A DNA stretch of 18,922 bases from an uncultured Ruminococcus sp. (GTDB taxonomy: Bacteria > Bacillota_A > Clostridia > Oscillospirales > Ruminococcaceae): NCBI GenBank assembly GCA_946629405.1, contig CAMOXW010000071.1, forward strand, positions 1-18,922. Direction: 5' to 3'. A model generated the notes under the pieces. It saw only the letters and a program-made list of their open reading frames with translations. It had not been told where the DNA came from and made no database searches. The position numbers and the translations under genes were made by a program. Within the stretch, counting starts at the first letter, position 1. Every line of letters starts with the position of its first letter. This document shows, piece after piece, positions 7,529-15,200 of this stretch.

Positions 7529-8341
7529 TTGCAGACGATCTATCTTGATGTGCTGATAGTCCTGAATATCTATGTGAATTTTTTCCTGCTGCGGATAACC
7601 GCCGGAGTGACCCATTCTCCGCTGAAAAACAGCAGATGCGCTGCAGCCGCAGCCTATGGGAGCCTGTTTTCTCTGACAATAATTGCTCCGGAGCTCGGGG
7701 GAGTAATGTCAGCTCTGATACGCATTTTTGCAGCGGTCACCATAGTTATTGCGGCGTTCGGATATCACGGCAGACGAAGGCTTGCAGTGCTGACGGGAGC
7801 GTTCTTCGGGACAAATTTCGTGCTCGCAGGCACAGTATATGCGGTTTATTCATGGGCAGCGCCGGAGTTCATGCACTTCAGGAACTCTTACTTCTACATA
7901 GATTTTTCGCTGCTGATACTTATACTTACAACTGCGGGGCTATATGCGGCTGCGTATGTTGCCAGGTTATTTCTTGACAAAGCTCCGCCGGGCGGGAGCT
8001 ACCGTGTGCTGGTGAGATATCACGGGAGGGTGGTCAGCCTTGACGGTATCGCGGATACAGGCAACTGCCTTGTGGACTACTTCTCGGGCTCTCCGGTGAT
8101 AGTATGCGACACGGCGGGGTTTCCCGATATTCTGCCGGAAAACGGCGATAAGCCGGCGCGGGGATTCAGGCTGATCCCCTGCATGACGGTCTCGGACAGC
8201 GGAGTGATCCCCGTATTCCGCCCGGACGAGGTGATGATCCTCAACTCCGTGAGCGGCGAGCGAAGACCAGTCGATGCAGTGATAGGACTCGGCAAAAGCT
8301 CCGGCGGAGCAATATTCAATCCAAGATTACTCAGGCTTTAG
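7529..8341 (+). CDS. spoIIGA: Sporulation sigma-E factor-processing peptidase SpoIIGA
   Basis: This septum-membrane aspartic protease cleaves the pro-peptide of pro-sigma-E in the mother cell. The start is TTG 7529: AAGGAGG ends 7 bases upstream, and the protein then begins MQTIYLDVLIVLNIYVNFFL, the expected first membrane segment. The longer open frame back to 7409 has no ribosome site and an un-SpoIIGA-like N-terminus. The product is 270 residues, slightly shorter than Bacillus SpoIIGA (about 309). Several hydrophobic segments cover residues ~5-150, then a soluble half carries the protease motif ADTGN with the putative catalytic Asp at about 176. The ending VIGL..SGGAIFNP.LL is also family-like. 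sigE follows after 15 bases, the usual pairing of protease and substrate. Confidence 0.92.
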   Translation: MQTIYLDVLIVLNIYVNFFLLRITAGVTHSPLKNSRCAAAAAYGSLFSLTIIAPELGGVMSALIRIFAAVTIVIAAFGYHGRRRLAVLTGAFFGTNFVLAGTVYAVYSWAAPEFMHFRNSYFYIDFSLLILILTTAGLYAAAYVARLFLDKAPPGGSYRVLVRYHGRVVSLDGIADTGNCLVDYFSGSPVIVCDTAGFPDILPENGDKPARGFRLIPCMTVSDSGVIPVFRPDEVMILNSVSGERRPVDAVIGLGKSSGGAIFNPRLLRL

Positions 8342-8356
8342 AGGAAGGAGAAGTAT

Positions 8357-9055
8357 ATGAATATTCTGAAAAAAATGCTATGCAGAGTAAAAGCCTTATT
8401 ATCGGGGAGGATAGACTATATCAACGGCTCGGACACGCTTCCTCCGCCGCTTACAAGGGCGGAGGAAGAGGAGGTATTTGTCAGGCTCATGGAAAATGAC
8501 CCCGAGGCGCGAAACTGCCTGATCGTGCATAATCTCAGACTTGTGGTGTATATTGCAAAAAAATTTGAATCGACAGGCATCGGGATAGAGGACCTTGTAT
8601 CTATCGGGACTATCGGGCTTATAAAGGCGGTCAGGACGTTCTGCCCGACAAAAAATATCAAACTTGCGACCTATGCCTCACGCTGTATCGAGAATGAGAT
8701 ACTTATGTTCCTGCGAAAGTCCTCGCAGTACCGCAATGATCTCTCGATCGACGAGCCGCTGAACGTTGACTACGACGGCAATGAGCTTCTGCTCTCGGAT
8801 ATTCTCGGAACTGACGACGATATCGTGAACAAGGGTATCGAGACCGAGGCGGAGCGCGAAATACTGCGTTCGGCGGTGAGCGGACTGTGCGAGCGTGAGC
8901 GTGAGATAATGGAGATGAGGTTCGGTCTCATCAACGGCAGGGAAATGACTCAGAAAGAGGTCGCCGAGCAGATCGGCATATCGCAGTCATACATATCCAG
9001 GCTTGAAAAGAAGATAATCCGCAAGCTCCGTGTAAAGCTTGAAAGCATTACATAA
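8357..9055 (+). CDS. sigE: RNA polymerase sporulation sigma factor sigma-E (pro-form)
   Basis: This is the first mother-cell sigma factor of sporulation. The 232-residue product starts with a short basic/hydrophobic pro-sequence of about 20 residues, followed by the hallmark processing-site region [14 protein letters not shown]. Region 2 ([41 protein letters not shown]) binds core enzyme and -10 DNA. Region 4 ends in a helix-turn-helix ([21 protein letters not shown]) for -35 recognition. GGAAGGAG lies just upstream of the ATG, 15 bases after spoIIGA. In many relatives sigG follows directly; here a terminator and a convergent gene follow instead. Confidence 0.95.
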   Translation: MNILKKMLCRVKALLSGRIDYINGSDTLPPPLTRAEEEEVFVRLMENDPEARNCLIVHNLRLVVYIAKKFESTGIGIEDLVSIGTIGLIKAVRTFCPTKNIKLATYASRCIENEILMFLRKSSQYRNDLSIDEPLNVDYDGNELLLSDILGTDDDIVNKGIETEAEREILRSAVSGLCEREREIMEMRFGLINGREMTQKEVAEQIGISQSYISRLEKKIIRKLRVKLESIT

Positions 9056-9061
9056 AATTAA

Positions 9062-9085
9062 GCCGCAGAGAATTGTCTCTGCGGC
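9062..9085. terminator. Bidirectional hairpin between sigE and the aldo/keto reductase gene
   Basis: GCCGCAGAG (9062-9070) and CTCTGCGGC (9077-9085) form a perfect nine-pair stem with loop AATTGT. It sits between two convergent genes, 6 bases from one stop codon and 8 from the other. Only short T-rich flanks are present on either side, so it probably serves both strands. Confidence 0.8.
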
Positions 9086-9093
9086 CCGTTTGG

Positions 9094-10089
9094 TTATTCA
9101 GTCAGTATTGCTTCTATTTTTGCGATCTCATCTGGAGTGAACGTAAGATTATCAAGTGCGCCTACGTTGTCGATTATCTGCTGCGGACGGCTTGCGCCTG
9201 CAAGCACGGTCGCAACAGCCTTGTTGTTGAGCAGCCATGCAATAGCCATCTGCGAGAGCTTCTGTCCGCGGCTGCCTGCGAGGTCGTTGAGACGGTTTAG
9301 TTTCGTCACCATAGCCTCGGTGAGCTGATCCTGTATCCATGTATTACCCTTGCCTATGCGGGAATCAGCCGGGATGCCGTTGAGATACCTGTCCGTGAGG
9401 AAGCCCTGGTAAAGCGGGGAGAATACCGCAAGTCCGAGCCCATTTTCTTCGCACATCCTGTCAAGTCCGTCCTCCTCGACCCAGCGGTTGAGCATGGAGA
9501 ACGACGGCTGATTGATGATGAACGGAGTGTGGAGCTCGCGGAATATTGCGAGTATCTCAGCAGTCTGGGCGCTGTTGTAGTTTGAAACTCCGACGTACAG
9601 TGCCTTGCCCTGACGGACTGTGTGGTCAAGTGCAACTGCAATTTCCTCCGCAGGTGCTTCCGGGTCGTAAACATGGTGGTAGAAGATGTCCACATAGTCA
9701 AGCCCCATACGTTTGAGGCTCTGGTCGAGCGAGGCAATGAGATACTTGCGGCTTCCGTGCTTGCAGCCGTAGGGACCGTCCCACATTTCGTAGCCTGCTT
9801 TTGTGGAGATGCAGAGCTCATCGCGGAAACGACGGAGCCCGCGGTCGAGGATCTTGCCGAAATTTTCCTCAGCAGAGCCATTGTACGGCGAGCCGTAGTT
9901 ATTTGCAAGGTCGAAGTGGTTAATGCCGAGATCGAAGGCGGTGCGGCACATATTCTCAGCGTTCTCGAGCGAGCCTCCGAAGCCGAAATTCTGCCAAAGT
10001 CCGAGGGAAATCGCGGGAAGCTTGAGACCGCTTTTGCCGACGCGGTTATAGATCATTTTGCTGTATCTGCTTTCGTCAGGTGTATACAA
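9094..10089 (-). CDS. Aldo/keto reductase, YghZ-like
   Basis: It is a cytoplasmic NADPH-dependent oxidoreductase that reduces small aldehydes or ketones. The 331-residue TIM-barrel sequence shows the AKR tetrad: Asp60 and Tyr65 in FDLANNYGSPYNG, Lys97 in ISTKAGYEMW and His138 or His139 in IFYHH. GSRKYLIASLDQSLKRMG and the C-terminal VLAGASRPQQI cofactor region are also family-typical. The pattern STKAGYEMWDGPYG resembles E. coli YghZ (L-glyceraldehyde 3-phosphate reductase), but the natural substrate cannot be read from sequence. The start is TTG 10089, preceded by AAAGGAGGG with 6 bases between. It has its own perfect promoter but could also receive readthrough from the B12 operon, since no terminator is seen between them. 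Confidence 0.9.
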   Translation of the reverse strand: MYTPDESRYSKMIYNRVGKSGLKLPAISLGLWQNFGFGGSLENAENMCRTAFDLGINHFDLANNYGSPYNGSAEENFGKILDRGLRRFRDELCISTKAGYEMWDGPYGCKHGSRKYLIASLDQSLKRMGLDYVDIFYHHVYDPEAPAEEIAVALDHTVRQGKALYVGVSNYNSAQTAEILAIFRELHTPFIINQPSFSMLNRWVEEDGLDRMCEENGLGLAVFSPLYQGFLTDRYLNGIPADSRIGKGNTWIQDQLTEAMVTKLNRLNDLAGSRGQKLSQMAIAWLLNNKAVATVLAGASRPQQIIDNVGALDNLTFTPDEIAKIEAILTE

Positions 10090-10120
10090 GGTCAGCCCTC
10101 CTTTGAATATTAGTGATTAT

Positions 10121-10149
10121 ATTATACACTGTGAAGGGGAAGGTGTCAA
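10121..10149 (-). promoter_or_regulatory. Sigma-A promoter of the aldo/keto reductase gene
   Basis: On the minus strand TTGACA (10149-10144) and TATAAT (10126-10121) are both perfect, with a 17-base spacer. The promoter lies 32 bases before the TTG start codon and 21 bases after the S-component stop codon. Confidence 0.88.
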
Positions 10150-10169
10150 GAGCCTGACTGAAAAATTCC

Positions 10170-10856
10170 CTAAACACCGTACTTTATCCTGATACGCTCA
10201 AGCTTTTCGCCGAAGGGCTTAGCAAGAAGCGTCAGGAACAGTACGTTCGATACCGCATACGACATCGTATACGGTACTGCGGTCATCATCGCCGCAAGGT
10301 ACAGGTCAGCCCGGAAACCCTCCGCGTACCACAGAACAGTCCAGATGTCCATTATCATCGAGTACGCAACGCCGGCGGCTGCACCGTATATCAGCAGAAG
10401 GAGCCGACTGCGTTTCAGCGGCTCTGAGAGCAGTCCCGCGATCAGCCCGATCATTCCCCACGCAAGCATCTGAAAAGCTGTCCACGGTCCCTGCCCGAAA
10501 TAGAAATTTGACAGCACTGCCGAGAGCGATCCGACAAGGAAACCCGCTTCTCCCCCGAGATACAGAGCTGTGATTATCGTCAGTGCGGTTATTGGTTTAA
10601 GGAACGGTATGAACCTCCCCGCGAAGCACAGTGCGGTCATGACGGCAACTATCACCATGCGTCTTGTGCCGGTGGAGCGTCGCTCGAAGCCTGCCGCAAA
10701 TAGCAGCAGCGCAAGAACTGCAACTACAAGCGAGATTATGATATGCCGTTTTTTGTCAAATGCAAGCGCTCCGATGACCGTAACAGCAGGTATTATCACG
10801 AACGGTACGGCGATTCTTATCGTGTTCCGCAGTGCCCGGCTCTTTATTACTATCAT
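10170..10856 (-). CDS. ECF transporter substrate-binding S component, probably for cobalamin/corrinoid
   Basis: S components are small membrane proteins that bind a vitamin and dock on the shared EcfT-EcfA module. This 228-residue protein has two extra N-terminal hydrophobic segments (about 12-32 and 38-56). The core starts near residue 66: MTALCFAGRFIPFLKPITAL, ALYLGGEAGFLVGSLSAVLS and NFYFGQGPWTAFQM (117-130), then further membrane segments. The GRF.P..KP, GG..GF..G and FGQGPWT..QM pattern fits ECF S components. It is the last gene of a B12-riboswitch-led operon, and its ATG overlaps the EcfA stop codon (ATGA). Specificity for B12 or a precursor, as known for CbrT of Lactobacillus delbrueckii, is inferred from context, not from binding residues. 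Confidence 0.8.
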   Translation of the reverse strand: MIVIKSRALRNTIRIAVPFVIIPAVTVIGALAFDKKRHIIISLVVAVLALLLFAAGFERRSTGTRRMVIVAVMTALCFAGRFIPFLKPITALTIITALYLGGEAGFLVGSLSAVLSNFYFGQGPWTAFQMLAWGMIGLIAGLLSEPLKRSRLLLLIYGAAAGVAYSMIMDIWTVLWYAEGFRADLYLAAMMTAVPYTMSYAVSNVLFLTLLAKPFGEKLERIRIKYGV

Positions 10857-12487
10857 GAAGCGCCTCCCGGACTGTTCAGGCGGCAGAGCCTTGCAGCGTC
10901 ATCAATGGTGACTGCCCTCTCGAATATCCCTCTTGTCATGCGGCTGACTGCCGTCGTGTAAAAACTGTTTGCGGAGAAAAATTCCGCAGGAGCGCCGGCT
11001 GAAACTATCTGCCCGCCGAAGAACATCGCGCACCTGTCAGCGCAGGCTGCTGCAAATTCAACGTCGTGGGTGACGGCAACTACCGTCATACCACTGTTCC
11101 TGAGTTCCCTGAGGATGCGGATAATATTGAGCTTAGTGGCTGCGTCCATTCCCTTTGTAGGCTCATCAAGAAGCAATATCCGCGGCTTTGCGGCAAGAAC
11201 CTTTGCAAGCGCTGTAAGCTGCTGTTCACCTCCGGAGAGGTCGTAGGGATGCTTGTCAAGGAGCTGTGACAGGTCATAGGGGAGTGTTGAGATATCCGCC
11301 CCCGCATCGGCAAGCTCCTCGCGGACGGTATTGCAAAGGAAAACAGTCTGGACGTCCTGCGGGAGCATTGCAAGACATTCGCGGTAGAGTGAGCGGTTGC
11401 GGTAGTCCTTCAGCTTCTTCCCGAAAACGCGGATAGTCCCGCTGTAAGGCCGTATCAGTCCCGCTGCGGCAGAGAGTGCCGTGGTCTTCCCGGAGCCGTT
11501 TCCGCCGAGGATGCAGAAAAGCTCCCCCTGATAAATTTTCAGGTCAAGTCCGCAGAGGACGTCCGGCAGCTCACGCTCATACCGGAAGAAGACCTCCCGG
11601 AATTCAAGCGCACTATCGCTGTGCAGAGCAATTTCCTTCTGCGGGAGCGAGGTGACTTTCCCAGCGAAATCCCGCGTGATATAGTCCCTGCCTTCTCTTA
11701 CGGTAAGCGGACATTTTCCGACAGCGCCGAGGGCGGCGTATAGCCTTGATGCAGCCGGCATACCGCAGAGGATGTCCGCTCTTTCGCGCAGCTCAGTGAT
11801 AACGTCACGCGGAGCACCGTCTGCTATGAGCCTGCCCTTTTCCATGACAAGCAGCCTGTCACATATCGGCACGACGTCCTCGAGCCTGTGTTCGGCAAGT
11901 ATAACTGTTATGCCGAAGTCCTGATTGAGCCTTTTCAGTGTTGCGATGAAGTCCGCAGCAGCTATCGGGTCGAGCTGCGCTGTCGGTTCGTCAAGGATGA
12001 GCACCTCCGGCCTCATGACAAGCACAGCAGCAAGATTGAGAAGCTGCTTCTGACCGCCGGACAGCTCTGCGGTATCGCTGCCGTACCAGCTTATTATGCC
12101 GAAATAGCTCGCTATTTCGGCAGTTCTCCGGGCAATCTCATCCGGCGGAACACCCAGGTTTTCCAGCCCGAAGGCAAGCTCATGCCAGACCTTGTCGGTT
12201 ACGATCTGCTGCTCGGGCTTCTGCATAACGAAGCCTATCCTTGAAGCAGAGTCGGCCTCTGTAAGCTTTTCAAGAGGTGTGCTTCGGTAGAGGACTTCCC
12301 CCGAAATATTGCCGTTCGGGACAAGCCCGCGTTTCATCATTCGCAGGAGAGTTGACTTCCCGCTTCCGGTAGCACCGCAGAGAACTGCGAATTCACCCTG
12401 AGTGATGCCGAGCGAGACATCCCTGACAGCAGGCTCGCTGCACAAGGGGTAGCTGAACGTCAGATCCTTGATTTCAAGTATTTCCAC
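10853..12487 (-). CDS. ecfA: Fused double ATPase subunit of an ECF transporter (EcfA1-EcfA2)
   Basis: This is the ATP-hydrolysing part of the importer, with two ABC domains in one 544-residue chain. Domain 1 has Walker A GATGSGKST (38-46), signature LSGGQ (142-146), Walker B VLILDEP (162-168) and switch His200. Domain 2 has GGNGSGKTT (328-336), LSGGE (417-421), LLLDEPT (438-444) and His474. Both keep all catalytic residues. I place the start at GTG 12487, preceded by GGAGG and beginning MEILEIKDLTFSYP. An in-frame ATG at 12556 would add 23 unlike residues and has no ribosome site. The gene overlaps the end of ecfT by 28 bases, suggesting translational coupling. Most ECF systems use two separate ATPases; the single-chain form suits a dedicated transporter with its own S component. 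Confidence 0.92.
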   Translation of the reverse strand: MEILEIKDLTFSYPLCSEPAVRDVSLGITQGEFAVLCGATGSGKSTLLRMMKRGLVPNGNISGEVLYRSTPLEKLTEADSASRIGFVMQKPEQQIVTDKVWHELAFGLENLGVPPDEIARRTAEIASYFGIISWYGSDTAELSGGQKQLLNLAAVLVMRPEVLILDEPTAQLDPIAAADFIATLKRLNQDFGITVILAEHRLEDVVPICDRLLVMEKGRLIADGAPRDVITELRERADILCGMPAASRLYAALGAVGKCPLTVREGRDYITRDFAGKVTSLPQKEIALHSDSALEFREVFFRYERELPDVLCGLDLKIYQGELFCILGGNGSGKTTALSAAAGLIRPYSGTIRVFGKKLKDYRNRSLYRECLAMLPQDVQTVFLCNTVREELADAGADISTLPYDLSQLLDKHPYDLSGGEQQLTALAKVLAAKPRILLLDEPTKGMDAATKLNIIRILRELRNSGMTVVAVTHDVEFAAACADRCAMFFGGQIVSAGAPAEFFSANSFYTTAVSRMTRGIFERAVTIDDAARLCRLNSPGGAS

Positions 12488-13338
12488 CTGAGACTTACCT
12501 CCGTTTCGATGATGACCGGCAGCGCTGCGAGCAGGCAGAACGCCGCTATGCCGCATTTCCCCAGAACACCGGTTTTTTCGCTGCGGACTGCCGGATAGAA
12601 GCTGAATGCGAGCTCTCCGGAAATAAGCGCAGTGATGCAGATACAGAGCAGCAAAAGTGTTGCCAGCAGCATCAGGATATCGTCCCGTCTGAACCGGAAG
12701 CGCTTCATCTGTGTGCGCCGGTGAATTCCGTAGCCGCGCGCCGCCATGCTGTCAGCGGTGATAATGCCGTTTTCGAGTCCCCATGTTACGAGTATCGAGA
12801 ATATCCTCATTCGTCCGCGGATATCGTCGATGATGTTGTCGTCCTTGAACAGTCCCATTGCGGTCTGCGAGCTTCTGACGCGCTTTGACTGCCGGTTGAA
12901 CAGTGGAACGAAGCGTATCGCCATTGACAGCACCAGTGAGAGCTTCGGCGAGAGCGCTCCGACGGCATACAGCAGCTTTTCACTTGTCATTATCTGCGTG
13001 AACGAGCGGAACCAGTACAGGACACCGACTATCATTGCGGCTGAATTTATGCCATAGAGCAGTGCTTCGAGCGTGACGGGATTGTCGTTCATGATGAACA
13101 GCACGGTCACTCCGTTGTGTGACATGAGAGGATTTGCCGCTGCCAGTATCACAAAGAGTATGAAGAAAAAAAGATGCGATTTAGCGTGCCTGCGGCGGTT
13201 CCTGACAAGATACAGCATTACCGCTCCGGCAAGCGATATTGCCATGAACGGCGGGTATGACGAAAACATTGCAATGCCGGTAACGCTGAAAAAATAGATT
13301 GCAATAACGATCGGGTTGAATTCCTGAAAGCTCCTCAT
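12460..13338 (-). CDS. ecfT: ECF transporter transmembrane coupling protein EcfT
   Basis: EcfT couples the ATPases to the S component. The 292-residue product has several membrane helices (about 10-45, 55-70, 88-110, 215-240 and 250-275). A cytoplasmic helical region holds the coupling helix motif MAARGYG (Ala-Arg-Gly at 200-202), the hallmark that fits into the ATPase groove. LSMAIRFVPLF (137-147) is another family pattern. The second Ala-Arg-Gly coupling motif is less clear: the corresponding segment reads QSKRVRSSQTAMG. The ATG overlaps the stop codon of the preceding gene (ATGA), and the 3' end overlaps ecfA, so it sits mid-operon. Confidence 0.9.
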   Translation of the reverse strand: MRSFQEFNPIVIAIYFFSVTGIAMFSSYPPFMAISLAGAVMLYLVRNRRRHAKSHLFFFILFVILAAANPLMSHNGVTVLFIMNDNPVTLEALLYGINSAAMIVGVLYWFRSFTQIMTSEKLLYAVGALSPKLSLVLSMAIRFVPLFNRQSKRVRSSQTAMGLFKDDNIIDDIRGRMRIFSILVTWGLENGIITADSMAARGYGIHRRTQMKRFRFRRDDILMLLATLLLLCICITALISGELAFSFYPAVRSEKTGVLGKCGIAAFCLLAALPVIIETEVSLRWKYLKSRI

Positions 13339-15200
13339 TGTTCGTATACCTCATTAAGGTCGTGACCAAGTTCGCAGGTGTAGAGCCATTCTATGCGGTC
13401 ACCGTCGCTGAGGACGTACTCGCCGCAGCCGCGGGAGGGAGTGATGCCGTTGACATGATATACCCAGCCGGAAAGGTCGCCGAAATCCATTTCGTAAAGA
13501 TAGTTTATCCCGGCGATGTAGACCATGCCGTGAGCTGAGCCGGCGCTTCCCTTGTTTTCAACCTGTATGTGGTAAGCGCGTGCAGCCTCTATGAGAATAT
13601 CGTAAGCTGTCTCGCCTTCCTCGATATCGAACTCGGTAACGTCAAGGATAATGCCGTCGTCCGGGATGAACTCAGAGTTGAGCCTGTCTGCCACTGTGTC
13701 ACAGCGGATAGTCATAGTTACCGTACCTATGGCGTTTGCCTTGTGCTTTTTCTCACCGGTGTAATAATTGTCAGTGGACTGGAAATCCGTGACGAGGATG
13801 AAGACGGCAGCTCCCGCAGATACAGCGCCTATTGCTATGAAGTTCTTGTAATTTCGCTTTCCTGCAGCAAATGTGATGAGCGAGAGGACAGAAGCAGCCC
13901 CGACGGTAACAGCTATCGCTTTGCCCTTGTAGCCGCCGTGGGAGTCGTCCGTGGTGCCTGCCGCAGCGGATATAGTTGAAGTTGTCGGAGCTGCGGCGGG
14001 CAGGGAAGTTTCCGTTGTCTGTGCCGGCTGAGACGAGGTCAGGGATGAAGTGGTCATTGCCGGAGCGGAGGTCACTGACGTAACGGTAGTTGTTACGGTT
14101 TCCGCAGTCGTCTGCGAAGCTGAGGCTGACTGTACCGCAGCGGTTGTATTTGTGACGTTCGTCTGGGATTGTGCGTCTGATGAGGCAGCTGTAGTGGTGA
14201 CAGTAGTTGTGACGGCAGTGGTGACGGTCACTTCCTGCGGCTTTCTGTTATCAAGGACGAGCAGGGGAGACTGCCGGCGCAGAAGCCGAATGTAAGCCAC
14301 ATATGAGTAATAAGCCTGAACGGTCGCAGTTGTATTTGAAGCACCGCCTGCTGTATGGCAGTAGCTGCCGTCAGGAAGCCTGTAGGAGAGCATTGCGTCA
14401 ATGATGTTGCAGCCGTTTTTGATGAACCGCTCGTCCTTCTGGCAGTCGATACCGAGGGCGGAAAGTGCGGTAAGTACCTGCGCTGCACTTTCGGGATTTT
14501 GCGTACCGAAGCTGCTGTAGCCGCCGTTTTCCTGCTGACGCTCCGAGAGGAAGGCAAGAGCCCTGTCAGCAGCCTGTCTGACGTCTGCATCCGTGCTGTA
14601 ATACGGTGCAAGTGCCTGCAAGGTCATAGCGGTAACGTCAATGTCGCCGTTTTTGCCGAAAAGTGCCCAGCCTCCGTCTTTATACTGCATGGACAGCAGT
14701 TTCCTGACCGCGCCGTCTGCCGTAAATCCGGGAGCGGTATAGCCGTTGTTCATGATATGCAGAGCGTATATCCAGCTCATAATGCCTTGCTTACCGGCTG
14801 AATTTTCAAGCGCCTCAGTGATATAAGAGTCGCTGCTGCCGGCTGCGATGAAGGCGAGGGCGTACTTTTCCTGCGAGGTTGCGGAAAGCCCGGTCTTTGT
14901 GCTGAGGTAGGCGCGCAGAGCCTTCTCATAGGACGAAAAACTGCGCTCTCCTGACTGGCTGAGCCCGAGTATGAACCATTCCGAGGAAATTCCGGCATTT
15001 TCCGTGAGACTGCCGTTTATCCAGTCCTGAATACTGCCTGAGCCGGTAGAATCAAGCTCATAACCGACGATACCGCCGGCAAGATCCTCGACCTCGCCGA
15101 CGGTATATCCAGCGCCTTCGGCGTTCATCCTGAAAAAGCCGAGGCAGAGTATTAATGTGAACAGGCAGCACAGGGAAGTGGAGACTGCCTTATTCCTCAT
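13335..15200 (-). CDS. Membrane-tethered transcobalamin/intrinsic factor-like protein: alpha/alpha-barrel plus DUF4430 domain
   Basis: I propose a surface corrinoid-binding protein feeding the downstream ECF transporter. Residues 1-30 look like a signal peptide. Residues ~35-310 contain prenyltransferase/squalene-cyclase-type repeats, for example LLSMQYKDGGWALFG, LSERQQENGGYSSFG and MLSYRLPDGSYCHTAG, each followed by a helix. Residues ~322-420 are a Ser/Thr-rich linker. Two membrane segments follow (about 427-446 and 454-472) with a short basic turn, then a C-terminal DUF4430 domain (about 492-615: DLSGWVYHVNG..., LSDGDRIEWLYTC). InterPro names that domain transcobalamin-like C-terminal, and animal B12 carriers pair an alpha6/alpha6 barrel with it. 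The cyclase acid motif DxDD is changed to DIDV, so terpene cyclase activity is unlikely. The gene overlaps its upstream neighbour by 11 bases and ecfT by 4. B12 binding itself is inference. Confidence 0.75.
   Translation of the reverse strand: MRNKAVSTSLCCLFTLILCLGFFRMNAEGAGYTVGEVEDLAGGIVGYELDSTGSGSIQDWINGSLTENAGISSEWFILGLSQSGERSFSSYEKALRAYLSTKTGLSATSQEKYALAFIAAGSSDSYITEALENSAGKQGIMSWIYALHIMNNGYTAPGFTADGAVRKLLSMQYKDGGWALFGKNGDIDVTAMTLQALAPYYSTDADVRQAADRALAFLSERQQENGGYSSFGTQNPESAAQVLTALSALGIDCQKDERFIKNGCNIIDAMLSYRLPDGSYCHTAGGASNTTATVQAYYSYVAYIRLLRRQSPLLVLDNRKPQEVTVTTAVTTTVTTTAASSDAQSQTNVTNTTAAVQSASASQTTAETVTTTVTSVTSAPAMTTSSLTSSQPAQTTETSLPAAAPTTSTISAAAGTTDDSHGGYKGKAIAVTVGAASVLSLITFAAGKRNYKNFIAIGAVSAGAAVFILVTDFQSTDNYYTGEKKHKANAIGTVTMTIRCDTVADRLNSEFIPDDGIILDVTEFDIEEGETAYDILIEAARAYHIQVENKGSAGSAHGMVYIAGINYLYEMDFGDLSGWVYHVNGITPSRGCGEYVLSDGDRIEWLYTCELGHDLNEVYEQ

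Noticed and set aside
7296..7679. Minus-strand open frame covering the spoIIGA upstream gap
   Set aside because: It runs through the terminator and stem-loops and into spoIIGA, its translation has no recognisable domain, and it lacks a ribosome site.
9622..10113. Plus-strand open frame opposite the aldo/keto reductase
   Set aside because: The minus-strand frame has all AKR catalytic residues; this frame has no family resemblance or ribosome site.
12488..12556. ATG 12556 as the ecfA start
   Set aside because: The extra residues are the ecfT coding sequence read in another frame; GGAGG and the conserved N-terminus support GTG 12487.
14050..14295. Plus-strand Val-rich open frame and apparent short tandem repeats
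   Set aside because: It is the complement of the Thr/Ser-rich linker codons (ACN/TCN) of the minus-strand gene, not a CRISPR array or a separate gene.
13335..15200. Annotation as a squalene-hopene or other terpene cyclase
   Set aside because: Only the repeat fold is shared. The catalytic DxDD motif reads DIDV, the protein is secreted and joined to DUF4430, and the operon is B12-controlled.
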